Source: Methylobacterium sp. WL1 (GTDB lineage Bacteria; Pseudomonadota; Alphaproteobacteria; Rhizobiales; Beijerinckiaceae). Taken from it: a DNA stretch of 64,000 nt. Location of the stretch: NCBI RefSeq assembly GCF_008000895.1, contig NZ_CP042823.1:1437001-1501000 (forward strand), given 5' to 3'. The position numbers were made by a program, and so were the translations under genes. Every line of letters begins with the position of its first letter. Positions within the stretch are counted from its first letter, which is position 1. Under the pieces are notes generated by a model that was not told the DNA's origin, did no database searches, and saw nothing but the letters and a program-made list of their open reading frames with translations. Shown one piece after another: positions 62,716 through 64,000 of this stretch.

Positions 62716-63255
62716 CTATTCGGTCGGGAAGTCGGGGGTGGCCTTGCCCTCCTTGCGGAGGTTCCAGCGCCGGCGCAGCTCCTCCTGGGCATTCCCCATG
62801 CCCCTGTTCCACTCGGCCTGGCACATCCTGTCGATCTCGCCTGGCAAAGTCATCGTGGCGGCTCGCGTCGCTATCTTGGAGAAGGCGTTCGAGCCCTGTT
62901 GCTTGATGGCCAGGCAGAACGCGCTCATGTCGGCGACCGCATCCTCGCGGGACACCACGCTCTTCAGGCGCTCGTCCAGGTCGATCTCCGCCATGTGCGC
63001 GAGGGCGACGGACCGGCGGCGATCGGCCTCTTCCTTCGAGATAACCGTGCCGTCACCGCCGCCCGCGGCGACCACGTTGGCGATGGCGCGCTCGATGCGC
63101 CATGCCATCACGTCGGCGATGCAGATTTTCCACGCCTTGCCGGTCGCGCGGTCGGCGCGCTCGACAGCCGGACAGCCCTGCGATAGCCATGTCTGCAGCG
63201 TGGTTTTGTTCACCCCCAGCAGGCCAGCGACCTCCATAAGGCTATGCGTTTGCAT
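62716..63255 (-). CDS. Phage terminase small subunit, Nu1-like
   Basis: 179 residues from ATG 63255: MQTHSLMEVAGLLGVNKTTL, QTWLSQGCPAVERADR is the winged-helix DNA-binding start of the lambda Nu1/DUF1441 group. ADRRRSVALAHMAEIDLDER and a helical C-terminus (WNRGMGNAQEELRRRWNLRK) follow. It would recognise the packaging site. It is transcribed leftward, opposite to the early genes. The large subunit is not on its downstream side, which faces left and ends at 62716. An upstream ATG at 63309 is less likely. Confidence 0.65.
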   Translation of the reverse strand: MQTHSLMEVAGLLGVNKTTLQTWLSQGCPAVERADRATGKAWKICIADVMAWRIERAIANVVAAGGGDGTVISKEEADRRRSVALAHMAEIDLDERLKSVVSREDAVADMSAFCLAIKQQGSNAFSKIATRAATMTLPGEIDRMCQAEWNRGMGNAQEELRRRWNLRKEGKATPDFPTE

Positions 63256-63405
63256 GTGAATTTCCTCTACGGCCCGGGCCGAGGGTGGTGGTGGTGAGTG
63301 GTGTTTCAAAATTTCTCAGAGGGTGAACTGGTGGGTCCGAATTTCCCTCACCCGCCCTCCGGAAGGACCCTGGATTTGGCTGGGTTGGGGTGGTCGCGGG
63401 GAGGG

Positions 63406-63645
63406 TCAGGCGGCCGTCAGCGGGTCTACGGCGAGCGACAGCAGGTCCTCACGCATGCCCTGACGCGCGGCGTCCAAGCGGCCTCGGAAGCGCTCTACGT
63501 GCGGCTCCAGGCGTCTCGTGCGGGCCGCTATGTCTACGAGGCGATCGGCGGCCATCTCCTTCGCCGGCACGTCGAAGGGCCAGCGGCGGAACAGGAGACC
63601 GCGCACGATGGCGCGGTCCGTCTCGTCGAGCGTCTGAATGTCCAT
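63406..63645 (-). CDS. Small phage protein, helical
   Basis: 79 residues from ATG 63645: MDIQTLDETDRAIVRGLLFR, RWPFDVPAKEMAADRLVDIA, ARTRRLEPHVERF. Helical, no family recognised. TAGGAG precedes it. It starts nine bases after the stop of the next upstream gene (63654), so the two are co-transcribed. It lies with other small genes leading into the terminase gene. Confidence 0.55.
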   Translation of the reverse strand: MDIQTLDETDRAIVRGLLFRRWPFDVPAKEMAADRLVDIAARTRRLEPHVERFRGRLDAARQGMREDLLSLAVDPLTAA

Positions 63646-63653
63646 GGGCGCTC

Positions 63654-63914
63654 CTACTGGAGAGTGCGGGTCGCGGCAGGGCGAACCGCGAGCGCGAACA
63701 GGTCGAAGGCCGAAGCCAGGGTCCGAGTCTGGGCTACCGTCAGCACCTCGCCGTAGCCGATCGCCCACACGGCCATGGCGTCGGGCCGTGCGCTGGCGAT
63801 GAGGGGCAGGGCCGCCACGTCCTGGAGGGGCGCGGCGGCATTGTGGATCAGGCTGATGACGGCGTTGATCGCCGGCGTCTGGTCGTCGTCGGGCACCTCA
63901 TCGTCGTCGCTCAT
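63654..63914 (-). CDS. Small acidic phage protein
   Basis: 86 residues from ATG 63914: MSDDDEVPDDDQTPAINAVI, SLIHNAAAPLQDVAALPLIA, SARPDAMAVWAIGYGEVLTV. A very acidic N-terminus is followed by Ala-rich helices. Its ATG overlaps the TGA of the next gene upstream (ATGA at 63914-63911), and the following gene starts nine bases later, so it belongs to a tight minus-strand operon. Unknown role. Confidence 0.55.
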   Translation of the reverse strand: MSDDDEVPDDDQTPAINAVISLIHNAAAPLQDVAALPLIASARPDAMAVWAIGYGEVLTVAQTRTLASAFDLFALAVRPAATRTLQ

Positions 63915-64000
63915 CGGCCGAGTAGGAACCCCTTGCGAACGGTACGGCGGGCCATCTTCGCTCCCGCCTCACGGTCGGCCGCCACGCGTGCCTTGGTGTC
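63911..64000 (-). CDS. C-terminal end of a gene running off the right edge
   Basis: On the minus strand the last 29 codons before the TGA at 63911-63913 read DTKARVAADREAGAKMARRT, VRKGFLLGR. The frame is open to the window edge. It is basic and possibly the tail of a small nucleic-acid-binding phage protein. The start lies outside the window. Confidence 0.45.
   Translation of the reverse strand, partial: DTKARVAADREAGAKMARRTVRKGFLLGR

Overview
The window looks like a chromosomal segment of a high-GC alphaproteobacterium, most likely Methylobacterium or a close relative. The inference rests on the G+C-rich codon use, the aerobic-type cob genes (cobU/P, cobO, cobQ, cobD, cobC), a very large trehalose/alpha-glucan cluster that includes a GlgE route, and the cluster of small DUF3618/holin-like stress membrane proteins. 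No database search was possible, so the genus is an inference.

Layout. (1) 0.3-5.6 kb is an accessory island that stops at the 3' end of a tRNA-Glu gene (5568-5643, minus strand). It carries a AAA+ ATPase, a subtilisin-like protease and a broken HEPN-type gene in one operon, resembling the IetA/IetS plasmid-exclusion and phage-defence pair, followed by scrambled fragments. (2) 5.7-14.3 kb holds cobalamin genes (cobU/P-cobO-cobQ, and divergent cobD/cobC whose 5' ends overlap), two MFS transporters and a 2-hydroxyacid dehydrogenase. (3) 14.6-18.2 kb holds malonyl-CoA decarboxylase and malonyl-CoA synthetase. (4) 18.2-20.4 kb is a four-gene operon of small membrane or stress proteins behind a candidate EcfG-type promoter. 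(5) 20.9-48.9 kb is a glucan/trehalose supercluster: otsA, glgX, a PIN-type toxin-antitoxin pair, treZ, a malQ-treY fusion, a GH13-glgE fusion, treS-maltokinase, glgB, glgA, a GH13 alpha-glucosidase and glgP. Together they interconvert UDP-glucose, trehalose, maltose-1-phosphate, glycogen and glucose-1-phosphate. glgC and otsB are not in the window. (6) 49.0-51.6 kb holds an SGNH-type protein, a damaged flavin reductase-like gene and a coiled-coil protein. (7) 51.7-64.0 kb is the start of a prophage or phage-like element: tyrosine integrase, small DNA-binding protein, CI-like repressor and Cro/YdaS-like gene with paired operators, MT-A70 methyltransferase, replication-type genes, 21-bp-spaced iterons with a perfect DnaA box, a DUF4062 cargo gene and a Nu1-like terminase small subunit. 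It runs off the right edge.

Two general features matter for anyone using this sequence. First, at least seven conserved genes are broken by single-base changes that can be placed in short G or C runs, and the corrected lengths become exact multiples of three. This points to consensus errors rather than mass gene decay. Second, the intergenic spaces of the glucan cluster contain long imperfect palindromic repeats of at least two families.

The best candidates for unusual biology are the protease/ATPase/HEPN operon, the iteron plus DnaA-box region, the repressor operators shared with a second gene, the DUF4062 cargo gene, and the multi-enzyme fusions in the glucan cluster.
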